Below are positions 33,490-44,077 of a stretch of 64,000 bases of DNA, one piece after another. The position numbers and the translations under genes are program-made. The stretch is from Achatina immaculata (taxonomy: Eukaryota; Mollusca; Gastropoda; Stylommatophora; Achatinidae): positions 7,314,266 to 7,378,265 of the forward strand of contig CM019713.1 in assembly GCA_009760885.1 (NCBI GenBank). The letters are read 5' to 3'. The notes under the pieces were generated by a model. The model made no database searches and was not told the origin of the DNA. It saw only the letters and a list, made by a program, of their open reading frames with translations. Positions within the stretch are counted from its first letter, which is position 1, and the number at the start of each line of letters is the position of its first letter.

Positions 33490-34445
33490 GTTGCACAGGA
33501 TGTAAGAAGACAAGTCGGATAAAAAACCTCGCTGCCAGCTGTCCCAGGTTCAGAAGATAGGTCGGATAAAAAACCTCGCTACCAGCTGTCTCAGGTTCAG
33601 AAGATAGGTCGGATAAAAAGCCTCGCTACCAGCTGTCTCAGGTTCAGAAGTTAGTTCAGATAATGAACCTCGCTATCAGCTGTCTCAGGTTCAGAACATG
33701 GGTCCGATAAAGAGCCTCGCTACCAGCTGTCCCAGGTTCAGAAGATAGGTGGGATAAAAAACCTCGCTACCAGCTGTTTCAGGTTCAGAAGATAGGTCGG
33801 ATAAAAAACCTCGCTACCAGCTGTCTCAGGTTCAGATGATAGGTCGGATTAAAAAAACCCCGCTACCAGCTGTCCCGGGTTCAGAAGATGGGTTGGATAA
33901 AAAACCTCGCTACCAGCTGTCTCAGATTCAGAAGATAGGTCGGATAAAAAACCTCGCTACCAGCTGTCTCAGGTTCAGAAGATAGGTCGGATAAAAAACC
34001 TCGCTACCAGCTGTCCCAGGTTCAGAAGATAGGTCGGATAAAAAAAAAACCCCGCTACCAGCTGTCTCAGGTTCAGAAGATAGGTCGGATAAAAAAAACC
34101 TCGCTACCAGCTGTCTCAGGTTCAGAAGATAGGTCGGATAAAGAACCTCGCTACCAGCTGTCTCAGGTTCAGAAGATAGGTCGGATAAAAAACCTCGCTA
34201 GCAGCTGTCTCAGGTTCAGAAGATAGGTCGGATAAAAAACCTCGCTACCAGCTGTCCCAGGTTCAGAAGATAGGTCGGATAAAAAAAAACCCCGCTACCA
34301 GCTGTCTCAGGTTCAGAAGATAGGTCGGATAAAAAAAACCTCGCTACCAGCTGTCTCAGGTTCAGAAGATAGGTCGGATAAAGAACCTCGCTACCAGCTG
34401 TCTCAGGTTCAGAAGATAGGTCGGATAAAAACCTCGCTAGCAGCT
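33490..34445. repeat. 47-bp minisatellite, about 20 copies, with higher-order block
   Basis: Unit GATAGGTCGGATAAAAAACC plus TCGCTACCAGCTGTCTCAGG and TTCAGAA. A-run length varies from about 5 to 10. A block of five units with the same ordered variants (long A run with CCCC, A8, AAGAACC, GCTAGCAGC) occurs twice, starting near 34024 and 34264. The array lies in the intron between guanylate cyclase exons 5 and 6. Confidence 0.95.
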
Positions 34446-35009
34446 TTCTTAGTTTCGGTCTTTCACCCCTCTGGGTTTTTCTTCTGGGGGTTACTCTAGT
34501 AACGTTGACTTTCCCGTGCAATCCCACAAGGCAATGGGCTTGACAGGGGCTGGTAGTCCCGCCTGCTATCGTAAGTAGTAGTCGAACCAAACAGGACACT
34601 TAACAGAAGTCGTCGTGTAAGAATTGCTGCGAAAGCTCTTACACTGTTGTTCTGTAGGACACAAGACGTTTGCACAAGCCCACGCGTTTGAAAGGAAAAG
34701 ACAGAAAACCTGAGACACTGTGGCTCAAAGAAGCTGAACATTGCAACATGGGCGTGGTTTATCGTTGCTGTGGCCTATTATGTCAGCCAAGTAATAGTAG
34801 AAGCAGTAATGACTGAAGCTGCTTAAAAAACTACGCTTGGGACAATCCATCGTCAGCTAGGCACGTGCGTTGCAAAATATGCATTCACTGCACACGAACA
34901 TAACTTTGTAATAATATACTTAAGCAGGAAAACAGACACGTACTTACATACATTTATCCTTATAAACTGTAAATATAAATATGGTATTAAGATCAACCAA
35001 GATGCACAG

Positions 35010-35236
35010 TGTGCAGCGGTGGTGCAGTGGTTAGTGCTTTCACCTGGTGATCAGAAGGTTCCTGGTTCGATTTCGTATTTCGTACTTGGGGGGGGGGGAG
35101 GTATTTTTTTCAGACCGACAGGCAAAGAAGTCAACCCATCCTCAAAAACAAAAGGGTATCTGGGGTTTCCAAAAACCAATTGCTGGCATCCTTACCTCAG
35201 ATGCTGTTGTGACCTAGAAATGTCAAAGAAGTAGCA
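35010..35236 (+). repeat. tRNA-derived SINE (type S3)
   Basis: A box GGTGGTGCAGTGGTTAGTGC (35020) and B box TGGTTCGATTTC (35063) spaced as in a tRNA, then a G11 run and an unrelated body ending near GCATTTTAC. 34446-35009 shows no gene. Confidence 0.7.
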
Positions 35237-35304
35237 TTTTACATCCCTATGACGGGCAAATTTTTGCTACAGGATATAGACAACATATATATATATATAT
35301 ATAT

Positions 35305-35971
35305 ATCTTATATATCCTTCCCGTGCCGTTAAAAGTCACATAGGGCTGACAAAGTAGTTCGCAATTTTTCCTGTCATCGGCGAGCTTTACAACATCATCA
35401 AGGAATTTTATGCCTATTAATTTAGCCTCTCTTAACAATGTCTTCTTTAGAGTTTCCAATGGTCGGCCTCTATTTCGTAGCCTGTTGTGTTCCACTTGAT
35501 AGCTTGTTTTGTGATTATCTGATTGTTTCTTCTCATCACGTGACCAACATATGTCAATCTCTTTTTCTTGATCACCCATGAGACTGGTTGTTGTTCAGTC
35601 ATCTGTCTTGTCTCTGCATTGTTCTTGAATTCGTTCCACTTGATGCCGAGTATTTTCCTCCGGCGTTTGTTTTCAAAAGAGTCTAATTTCTTGTCTATTT
35701 CTTTAGTTGTTTTCCAGCTTTCGCATGCATACATGAGGGCGAATATTACATTTGAATTGAATAATCTTAAGTTGGTTTTTGTGCTTAAAAATTTTGAATG
35801 CCATTTGTTCTCAAGATTCTTAATGATCGACGCTACTTTTGCAATTCTAACTCTAACTTCCTTTCTGGTGACACCTTCCTGGTCTATGTAGCTACCAAGG
35901 TATGCAAATTGATTGACTTCTTCAACAACTGTCCCTTCTATGTGTATTTTTCCATTTTGATTAATAGGAAG

Positions 35972-35977
<6 letters not shown>
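35305..35977 (-). mobile_element. LINE family D, second copy, inserted within a (TA)n microsatellite
   Basis: The minus strand reads MKLPINQNGKIHIEGTVVEE, VNQFAYLGSYIDQEG, YACESWKTTKEIDKKLDSFE and AETRQMTEQQPVSWVIKKKR, about 90% identical to the thumb and C-terminal region of the copy at 17281. A frameshift at about 35455-35470 splits it. TA runs flank both ends (35284-35308 and 35978-36027), so the 5' truncation point lies directly on TA repeats. Confidence 0.92.
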
Positions 35978-36038
<61 letters not shown>

Positions 36039-36179
36039 TGCATCCACGCACACACAAATACAGAGTTATTCGAGATGGAGATCGAAGAATCTACAGACTT
36101 GTCTGGAATGTCGGAAAGACTTTCTTAACTGTAAATTAATCATGTTGGGTCCAGCTTACTGTTTCCCTAATCATCAGAA

Positions 36180-36230
36180 TTAAAAAAAAAAAAAAAGAAA
36201 GAAAAAAGAAAAAAAAAAAGAAGGACGGGC
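36180..36230. repeat. A-rich tract
   Basis: Oligo-A interrupted by single Gs. 36231-36663 has no recognised gene. Confidence 0.8.
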
Positions 36231-36663
36231 AAGTTTCCTCAAAGAAGAAGTCTGAATATTTCTGAGGCCTAAAATTCCGCCGTATAAAATATGTAAAAAT
36301 GTTTAAGAGTTACCATTTAAACTTTGAACAGACCTATAACGATTCAACTTTCTCTTTTAAAGAAAGACTTCAGCGCGGTACACGTAATCCGTAGCACCGG
36401 CGCAAACGCCGACGACTGAAAGCTGAGGCGGATAGGGCCTTCAGTCCATGAAGACACGTCGATATCAGTTCAGTAATTCTAATGCTCTCCATACTATTGC
36501 ATGGAGTATCACAGTGGTGAAGAAGGGAGGAAGTTATAGAAACCTGAAATATCCAATTATAGGAAGCCAGTCGCCAAGCCCTGTCAAGAAGTCTATTTGT
36601 CCTCTGGGCAATGAAAGGTATCTGAAGAGGGAGACAAGACACTGGAAGAAATGAGTGTCGTAC

Positions 36664-36820
36664 CTATTCGAATTTTCATTGTCTCGTTGTTGGACGGGTT
36701 GTAAAGGGTGTTCATGGAGGCCCTCATGTCCAGGGCCATGTCACACATGTGGAGAGCGTGGTACTTGGTCACAATCGGGGCCCCCGACACAGCCATGTAA
36801 GCGTCTCCAATGGTTTCCAC
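36664..36820 (-). CDS. Gyc88E-like: Guanylate cyclase exon 5 of window: guanine-recognition Glu and second metal Asp
   Basis: The exon is 157 bp, phase 0 at the start and ending with one base of a Gly codon. It reads VETIGDAYMAVSGAPIVTKY, then HALHMCDMALDMRASMNTLY and NPSNNETMKIRI. Glu2 (of VET) is the family's guanine-recognition residue and Asp6 the second metal-binding Asp. The acceptor is TCTTTAG|GTG and the donor ATAG|GTACGA. The exon joins perfectly to the preceding VYK and the following GVHTG. No frameshift or missing key residue is seen. Confidence 0.94.
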
Positions 36821-36909
36821 CTAAAGACATGTATTGTATTAGTTTTTTTTTCTTAAATTTCAGCATAGGAAACAGACCAAATGTCAGTAAATTCATTGGT
36901 AGATGATAT

Positions 36910-37320
36910 CATCATCATCATCATCATCATCATCACCATCATCATCATCGTCACCGTCGTCGTCGTTGTCATCGTCATCATCATCATCTTTCACCTGCTT
37001 GAGAGCATAGGCCACGGTTAAAGGCTCTCAAGTCATCCCTGTTCTTTAGAATTATTCTCTGCTTCCTTCCAAGTGAAGCCCTTGTCTCTGAGTACCATCA
37101 TAATTTATCTTCTCCAAGTAAGTCCAGGTCTTCCTCTTTTTCTGTTTCCTTGAGGATTCCATGTCAGTGCCTGTCTTGCTGTGCTCGTGTCGGGTGTCCT
37201 CAGAGTGTGGCCAATCCACCTCCACTTCTTAGACATGATTTGTGGCTTCATAGGTTCTTGTCTTGCCCTTTCACAGACCTCGTTCCTGATCTTGTCCTGC
37301 TATTTAATGTTTAAATCTAA
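36910..37320 (-). mobile_element. LINE family G 3' fragment with (GAT)n tail and 13-bp TSD
   Basis: The minus strand reads MSKKWRWIGHTLRTPDTSTA and RQALTWNPQGNRKRGRPGLT, the C-terminal W-x-GH-LR ... GNRKRGRP region of a non-LTR RT polyprotein, with stops after it. The tail is a CAT/CGT run at 36910-36990. TGGTAGATGATAT flanks it exactly at 36897-36909 and 37321-37333. Confidence 0.9.
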
Positions 37321-37339
37321 TGGTAGATGATATAACAAA

Positions 37340-38219
37340 TACAGTTCTCGTTCTCTGGATTATACAACTCATCTTGGCAATGTTTGTAAAACAAAAGTGA
37401 TTAATTTAAAAAAAATTATATTATTTTAATGGTTTCATAAAAAAGTACTTGAAATTTAATAGCATGTCTGCTAACCAGGCTGAAGAAAAGTAGAACATTT
37501 GCCAGTGCCACTATTAAACAGAACACAAAAATGAAATTATTATAGTACTTAATTATTATTTTCGCAAATAGTGAAAAAGATATTGCTTTTAACTGTTATA
37601 TTCACCAAACAGAAAAAAATATTATATTTAATTGTTATATCCGTAATAAGAAGAAAAAAATTGACATTTCTTTATCATATTAAAAAAAACCGGGAAAAAC
37701 GGTAATCGTGAAAAGTAAAGTGAAAAATTTTAAAAGCGTTCAGTTATATTATCATAGAGTTTAAACAGATAAGGTTATTATACTTCACTGTTAAGTTCAT
37801 TAAACATAAAATGTTAAAAAGAGGTGAAGTTGTCAGTAGCTTCATTAAAAAATATAAAGAATAACAGACGTTACATAATACTTGACAGCTTTGAAAATAG
37901 CTTAGAACTGTCCATCCAAAATTCACACCACTGAACTATAGTCGTAGATAAAGAGAAACTAAAGTATGGTGGGGGGGGATTAAGAGAAATTATAGGAAAG
38001 GGCGTGGAGAGCAAAGAGAAATTATAGGAAAGGGCGTGGAGAGCAAAGAGAAATTACAGGAAAGGACGTTGATAGCGAAGAGGAATTGCCATAAGAGTCT
38101 CAGGCGAATGTGTAATATGACTGTGGGGTATCTACTAACGAAGTGACAGTTTCTCAGTTCATAAGCTCCCCTGTCATGTACATCGTATCTGTGAGTTTCT
38201 TCAAATAGCGGGCGCTCAC
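37340..38219. other. Intron sequence, no gene recognised
   Basis: Very AT-rich. Contains three copies of a 31-bp unit GAGAAATTATAGGAAAGGGC... at about 37984-38075, just before exon 4. Confidence 0.5.
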
Positions 38220-38366
38220 CTTGTACACGCTATGACGCTCGCTGAGCTGATCGAACTTGGTGTACATAGCGTTCAGCATGGACACGACTTCCATGGGGGT
38301 AATCTGGCTGCAGATAGTTGTAAAGCCAACGACGTCGCTGAAGAGAATCGTCACATTATCGAACAC
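38220..38366 (-). CDS. Gyc88E-like: Guanylate cyclase exon 4 of window: start of catalytic domain (first metal-binding Asp)
   Basis: The exon is 147 bp (49 codons), phase 0 at both ends, acceptor CTTCTACAG|GTG, donor AAG|GTGAGC. Residues 2-11 read [10 protein letters not shown] and the exon ends with SERHSVYK. Asp11 is the first metal-coordinating Asp of class III cyclases; the following VVGFTTIC is the hallmark beta-1/alpha-1 segment. The 33 bases spanning the acceptor and first eight codons (38343-38375 on the plus strand) have been copied into a long minisatellite immediately upstream in the transcript. The array copies lack the AG of the acceptor, so this exon remains the obvious splice target. 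Confidence 0.95.
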
Positions 38367-38882
38367 CTGTAGAAGGAGAATCGTCACATTATCGAACAAC
38401 ATGAAAGAAAAGAATCGTCACATTATCGAACACCATGGAAGAAAAGGATCGTTACATTATCAAATACATGAAAGAAAAGGATCGTTACATAATCACACAA
38501 ATGGAAGAAAAGAATCGTCACATTATCAAACACATGGAAGAAAAGAATCGTCACATTATCAAACACATGGAAGAAAAGAATCGTCACATTATCAAACACA
38601 CGGAAGAAAAGAATCGTCACATTATCAAACACATGGAAGAAAGAATCGTCACATTATCAAACACATGAAAGAAAAGAATCGTCACATTATCAAACACATG
38701 GAAGAAAAGAATCGTCACATTATCAAACACATGAAAGAAAAGAATCGTCACATTATCAAACACATGGAAGAAAAGAATCGTCACATTATCAAACACATGG
38801 AAGAAAAGAATCGTCACATTATCAGATACGTGAAAGAAAAAAATTATTACATTATCAAACACATGAAAGAAAATCATCGGAC
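38367..38882. repeat. 33-bp minisatellite derived from guanylate cyclase exon 4 and its acceptor
   Basis: About 15 copies of GAAGAAAAGAATCGTCACAT plus TATCAAACACATG. Read on the minus strand each unit is [11 protein letters not shown], repeating the exon's FDNVTILF. The copy nearest the exon (38343-38375, partly exon) shows the founding 33 bases: nine bases of acceptor (CTTCTACAG) and 24 coding bases. Further copies have CCATG or CATG in place of the acceptor ACAG. The period is a multiple of three, so both strands stay open; the long plus-strand frame is an artefact. Confidence 0.96.
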
Positions 38883-39194
38883 TTTACCACCAATAATCCA
38901 CCAAGGCAACCTACTTGCAGACCTTAGGGAGGTCAATACAGACCATTGAAGGAAAGAATTTTATACAGATGAGTTAGCCTTTACCCCCCCACCCCACACA
39001 CACACACACAAATCACAAGTTTGTGTGTACAGTGTGCCTGTTCTGCCTTACCGTGTAATCTGGTTTGCTACTTTATAAAAGGAGACTTTAAATCTTATTT
39101 AAAATAATGTATTCTATCTTATGTGTGTACTAGATTGTGTATGAAAGATATAGAAAAGGCGTCTTCGCTTCAATAATAATATAAATGCAACTGA

Positions 39195-39770
39195 CGTTAT
39201 GGTAAGACGTTCTTTAGATGTTGTTATGGTATGATGCTTTTAGGTGTCGCTGTGGTATGATGTTCTTTAGATGTCGTTATGGTATGATGATCTTTAGATG
39301 TCATTATGGAATGATGATCTTTAGATGTATTTATGATATGACGGTCTTTAGATGTTGATATCGTATGAAGCTCTTTAGATGTCGTCATTGTATGACGATT
39401 TTTAGATGTTGTCATAGTATGATGATCTTTAGATGTCGTTATGGTATGACGCTCTAAGATGTTATGGTATGATGCTTTTTAGATAGCCTTATGGTATGAC
39501 GCTCTAAGGTGCTATGGTATGATGTTTTTTAGATAGCGTTATGGTATGACGCTATTAAGATGTTATGGTATGGTGCTCTTAAGATGCTATGGTATGATGC
39601 TTTTTAGATAGCGTTATGGTATAACGCTATTAAGATGTTATAGTATGATGCTCTTAAGATGCTATGGTATGATGCTTTTTAGATAGCGTTATGGTATGAC
39701 GCTATTAAGATGTCTTTATGATATCATGCACTTTAAATCGTTATGGAAGTAATCTTTAGATGTTGATAAG
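39195..39770. repeat. About 27-bp minisatellite with a longer compound second part
   Basis: Unit GATGATCTTTAGATGTCGTT plus ATGGTAT. From about 39440 a longer compound unit (GCTCTAAGATG...GATGCTTTTTAGATAGCGTT) repeats four times. It lies in the 16.2-kb intron. Confidence 0.9.
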
Positions 39771-40063
39771 ACATGATGGGTCTTTAGATTATGACCCTAC
39801 AAATCCAGGCTTAAATCTTGTTAATCTAAATCATTATAAGAAAAACATTCTGAAAAACAAATAGAAACCGTGGACGTCAGTTTATGCTGCGATTTAGTGC
39901 TACTAAAAAAAAGGTCTATTTATAAATTATGAGAATCCCCCCCATAACACTGTGTCTCACGCGCGTATCGCCTGAGATCTCTGTTGTCTCCTGAGATAAA
40001 TTATTTTAGAGGTATCAAGTGGAAATCGACCCACACAATTAACGGTCACCTCATGCGGCAGAT

Positions 40064-40081
40064 CTCTCTCTCTCCCTCTCC

Positions 40082-40121
<40 letters not shown>

Positions 40122-40149
40122 CTCCTCTCTCTCTCTCCTCTCTCTCTCC

Positions 40150-40181
<32 letters not shown>

Positions 40182-40185
40182 CCTC

Positions 40186-40227
<42 letters not shown>

Positions 40228-40547
40228 CCTTAAGTGCCCAGGGCACATGGGGCTTCCGCAAGGGTTTTCCACAAATGCCTGTCCTTTGCCTTTTTTCCGC
40301 TCTTGCCCAGATGAGCCCTTTATTGCTCAACATCCTTTCTGTTGTTCTTCTCCATGTCTCTTTTGGTCTACCCTTACTTCTGTTCCCCTGTGGTGTCCAT
40401 CTTAGTGCTTTTTTTTGGTAGTGAGTTGTCAGTCATTCGGAGCACATGTCCCAACCATCGCCAACGTCTTTCCTCAATAATTGCTGTCAATGGCTTCATC
40501 TGCATCTCTGCCAACAAGATGTTATTTCTTATGGTGTTTGGCTAAAA
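40064..40547 (-). mobile_element. LINE family C 3' fragment with a 160-bp (GA)n tail and 12-bp TSD
   Basis: 40225-40547 reverse-complements the family C 3' end (AEKRQRTGICGKPLRKPHVP region, then GNRSKGRPKETW). Below it a CT run fills 40064-40224 on the plus strand. CATGCGGCAGAT occurs exactly at 40052-40063 and 40548-40559, so body plus microsatellite entered as one unit. Confidence 0.95.
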
Positions 40548-40867
40548 CATGCGGCAGATACAACTGAGTTATCCTCTCAAAAATTAAAGTGAATTGTGTC
40601 CCTTCAAGGCAACTAATTTTTAGTGTTCTATCCCGTTCTCTCAATTTCTTGCCATTATTCTGCTATCTTCTTCGTTTCTATTCGCACGTTATCACTATAA
40701 GAATGTTTACATTTTCTGCTTTACAAATGCTAGCTTATTCTAGCGGAGTCCGTGCTTCGAGTAGTGGTATTTTTAAAAATAATTCTATTTTTCTCATGTC
40801 TAAAGTGGTTTTCTATTATTTTTCGAGGTTAATGACACAAGCTGAGCTCTCTATCAGTTTACTATTC

Positions 40868-40981
40868 TGTAAAGATACATTCACAAACAACGGGTTTGTA
40901 AAGATACATTCACAAACAACGGGTTTGTAAAGATACATTCACAAACAACGGGTTTGTAAAGATACATTCACAAACAACGGG
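40868..40981. repeat. 29-bp minisatellite, four copies
   Basis: Unit GTAAAGATACATTCACAAAC plus AACGGGTTT, almost identical copies. 40560-40867 has no gene. Confidence 0.95.
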
Positions 40982-41058
40982 TCAAATGGTTTGGCCACGT
41001 CATACGATTACCACCGGACAGTATGCCAGGGAAAACATGTAAGCTAAGAATTGTAGGG
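40982..41058 (+). mobile_element. Short LINE family H-like fragment
   Basis: Reads RVKWFGHVIRLPPDSMPGKT, the W-FGHV-RLP block seen as IKWFGRVSRLP at 53166. Only about 75 bp is recognisable, ahead of the purine tract. Confidence 0.55.
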
Positions 41059-41445
41059 GTGAGAGGGGGAGGGAGAGGGAAGGAGAAAGGGAGAGAGAGG
41101 GAGAGAGAAGGGAAGAGAGAGAGGGAGAGAGAAAGGGAGATAGAGGGAGAGAGAAAGGGAGAGAGAAATGGAGAGAGAGGGAGAGGGAAAGGGAGAGGGA
41201 GGGGGAGAGAGAGGGAGAGAGAAAGAGAGATAGGGAGGCAGGGAGGGAGAGAGATAGAGGGAGAAATGGACAGAGAAAGGGAGAGAGAGGGGGAGAGGGA
41301 GGGAGAGAGAAAGGGAGAGATAGAGGGAAGAAGAGAGAGGGAGAGAGGGAGGGAGGGAGAGAGAGAGAAAGAGAGAGAGAGAGGGAGAAAGAAAGAGAGA
41401 GAGATGTAGAGAGAAAGAGGGAGATAGGGGGAGAGAGATAGAGGA
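41059..41445. repeat. (GGGAGA)n-like purine tract
   Basis: About 390 bp of G/A. It could be the expanded tail of the LINE fragment on its left. A separate pure (TC)n run is at 41618-41651. Confidence 0.95.
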
Positions 41446-41616
41446 AAGTACAGAAAACTTAAATATCTCTTTATACGAAGCGAATCGCCGAACCGTATGA
41501 AGAAGTCATTTATCTCCCCAACACTGAAACGTCTACAAGGAGACAAGAAAAACTAATTTTTGTTTCCAGCTGACTTACCATATACAACTTTGTACTTTTC
41601 AATAACACAAGATCAG

Positions 41617-41656
<40 letters not shown>

Positions 41657-41773
41657 CTCATTAATAGCATCGTTTACAAAAAGAAAGTCCTGTCATGTGC
41701 TTTTGTGATTATTCTAAATTATATTTGTGTGGCCACAGTTATTTTCTAAATTACAGTTACTATTCTCTAAATT

Positions 41774-42103
41774 ACCGTGGACAGCTAAAATAACAAATAA
41801 GGAATGCCCCAGAAAAGCCAGTGAGAAACGAACCTTAATAAACACACTACAGGGGAGACAATCTAGGTTCGTTGGCCACATAATGAGAAGAGGAGGAATC
41901 GAAAATGTCGTGAGAACAAGGAAAAATGGGGGGGGGGGGGGGGGAGGGGGGGCAGGAAAGAGAGAGATAGACCAAGAAAGAAAATCTTAGATAGCTTGAC
42001 AAAATCATCTGGGAGAAGCACAACAGAACTGAAGGATAGCATGAAAGATCGGAAACTGTGGAGAGACATGGGCGCTGACGTATCCGGGCATGGCACATGA
42101 TAA
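41774..42103 (+). mobile_element. LINE family A-like 3' fragment, interrupted by poly-G
   Basis: The plus strand reads LPWTAKITNKECPRKASEKR, then RQSRFVGHIMRRGGIENVVR, and after a G-rich stretch (41929-41950) resumes ERDRPRKKILDSLTKSSG-like sequence and the end KDRKLWRDMGADVSGHGT (shifted). It matches the 3' end of the copy at 711-1288. 42104-42560 has no gene. Confidence 0.8.
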
Positions 42104-42572
42104 TTCTGTACATTTGTACACTATTTCTCTTTATTTCTGTTTTATCCTAAACTTAGAGAAAGAAAAGGCTTTTTAAAAGTCTGCGTATTTCTGCTTATTC
42201 CAATGTATATTTGTATTTCGCTTCAGTTAGTTTCTAAATTACAGTTATTTTTCTCCAAATTATATTTCTCTTCGCATCTGCTATGTCTATATCCTTATAG
42301 AGAGAAAAGAAGCTTTTAAAAAGTCTGCCTCTTTAGCCAGACGAAGATCTCTGAAACGATGTTTCTGAACTCCTCATGCTGTCTCAGCTAAACCTTCCGT
42401 CTCAGTCACTACTTCACTAAATCACATCATCTCCTTTGTCTCGTGACTTTCTTGCCCTTTAACTTGCAAGCCTCTGGCACTCGGTTGAAGCCGTGTAAAG
42501 CGCCCAATGAGTCTCTGTTCCAAGTCCTACACCGGGGATTCTGTTTTTTAATTTTATCTTTCAGCACACTAG

Positions 42573-42965
42573 AACAGTGGTTTCCAAACTTTTTTTCAGA
42601 CTGTGACACACTTGGTAACGAAAGTATATTTCACTGTACACCTCCCGTGTTCCTAATAACTGAACTCTCATGCCATATATTTTTATTATTTTCAAAGTTA
42701 ACGCATCAGATTGGCTTTATTCAACTTTTATAAGTTTTATTATACCAGCCGGTCTTTTGAACGTGAAGTGTGAGCCTACTTGGAGGTACGATCTCTGGCC
42801 TTTTCAGCTCGCGCGCTGGACTAGTACTAATAACTATTGATGTGCGTATTTATCTTATAAATAAGAAAAAATGCGCAGTAGATTGGTTAAAAAATATTTC
42901 TTACTTTAAAAATTTGGTGACGTACCTCTAGCGGCACACCTTGTGAAGAAAAAAAAAAACCTATG
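42573..42965. repeat. Possible second hAT-like fragment
   Basis: CAGTGGTTTCCAAACTTTTT at 42573 is a hAT-type end; the body reaches GCGGCACACCTTGTGAAG near 42945. A right terminus with a matching duplication was not found; the element above lies directly after it. Confidence 0.4.
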
Positions 42966-42973
42966 CATTAGAG

Positions 42974-43527
42974 CAGTGGTTACCAATTTTAAAAAGTCCG
43001 AGGACCCCGTGCTGTTTTAAAATCCAGGCCACGGACCCCCATACTTAGGAAAACTTTCATATCTGTATGACAGGTACGTTCTTTATATGCAAAATAATTT
43101 TCCTTTTCAGAAAATGTGGGTAACCTTTAATGAGAAAACGCTACACTACACTAAAGAACAAGATACAAACTTGGTTAATGTTCAACATGACAGTAACGTA
43201 GTTAAGCAAAAAAAAAAAAAAAAGCACAGGCAGCATCTAGTATTCCTATTTGTTCTGACAAATGAACAGAATAAGAAATGTGTGACAGCTAACCAACCTA
43301 AATATGGTGAGAGAAATCTTGCCTCCTTTTGTTCCGAACAACCGCTTCCGGATCTGGTTCAATATTTTCCCTTTTTTTTTTCTTAACGTAAAAAAAAGTT
43401 CTTTCCTCCACACACGGTTCGCCGAAGCATCGGTTGTTAGACATTTCACAGTCAATATAAAAAAAGGACCTTGAATTTTTGTTTCCGGGAAATCTTGGAG
43501 TCAGTGGACCACAGTTGGGAACCACTG
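42974..43527. mobile_element. Non-autonomous hAT-type element, complete, 554 bp
   Basis: It begins CAGTGGTTACCAA and ends TTGGGAACCACTG, inverted repeats of 13 bp with one mismatch. It is flanked by a perfect 8-bp duplication CATTAGAG at 42966-42973 and 43528-43535, the hAT signature. No transposase frame is present. Confidence 0.93.
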
Positions 43528-43654
43528 CATTAGAGAATCTGCTCAGTACTACACATGACTACTTTCCCTTCTTAGATCTAGAAGAAATCTTGAACTCATT
43601 TTTTGTTTAAATGCTGTGTTACCTGATCATCACCCCCTCCCCCAAACAGTAGTT

Positions 43655-43705
43655 GTATGGGAAGTGAATTCTCTAACCACTGCGCTACTCGGGCGCCCGT
43701 CCAGC
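43655..43705 (-). repeat. tRNA-like SINE head fragment
   Basis: The minus strand reads CCCGAGTAGCGCAGTGGTTA, a Pol III A-box region, with no intact B box after it. 43706-44040 has no gene. Confidence 0.4.
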
Positions 43706-44045
43706 GCCGTCATCATAATTTATCACAATAACGCAAAAAATTTATTCATTACGCGCCAAGCAATGTTGACCATCTTGCCTCTTCCCCGTGTGCGGACCTT
43801 GGAGTTTTGAATAACTTCAAACGCTGCTCTCCTCGTGTGCCATTTAATTAACCTCTGTCTTCCTTTTCTTCTTTCTCCTCTTAGATTTCAAACTGTTACC
43901 AGGTTTCGTAACTTCTAACTTCTCATGACATGAAGCAAGCATTTGAAATATGAACACTCTGGGAGACATCTACACAGAGAGACCGCATGTACGTTGCTCT
44001 TCCTTTCTTATTAATGAACAAAAAAACCCGCCTTTCAGTTATTAC

Positions 44046-44077
44046 CACCCCTCCCCCCCCCCCCCCCCCCCCCCCGG
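44046..44077. repeat. Poly-C tract
   Basis: Close to 30 Cs with one T near the start. Such runs are prone to sequencing error. 44078-44520 has no gene. Confidence 0.9.

Noticed and set aside
33490..34445. CRISPR-like array of 47-bp units
   Set aside because: Units are head-to-tail with no unique spacers, and the window is clearly eukaryotic.
38257..38949. A 230-residue open frame on the plus strand made of HMEEKNRHIIK repeats
   Set aside because: It is the antisense shadow of the 33-bp minisatellite and exon 4; the period is a multiple of three, so all such frames stay open.
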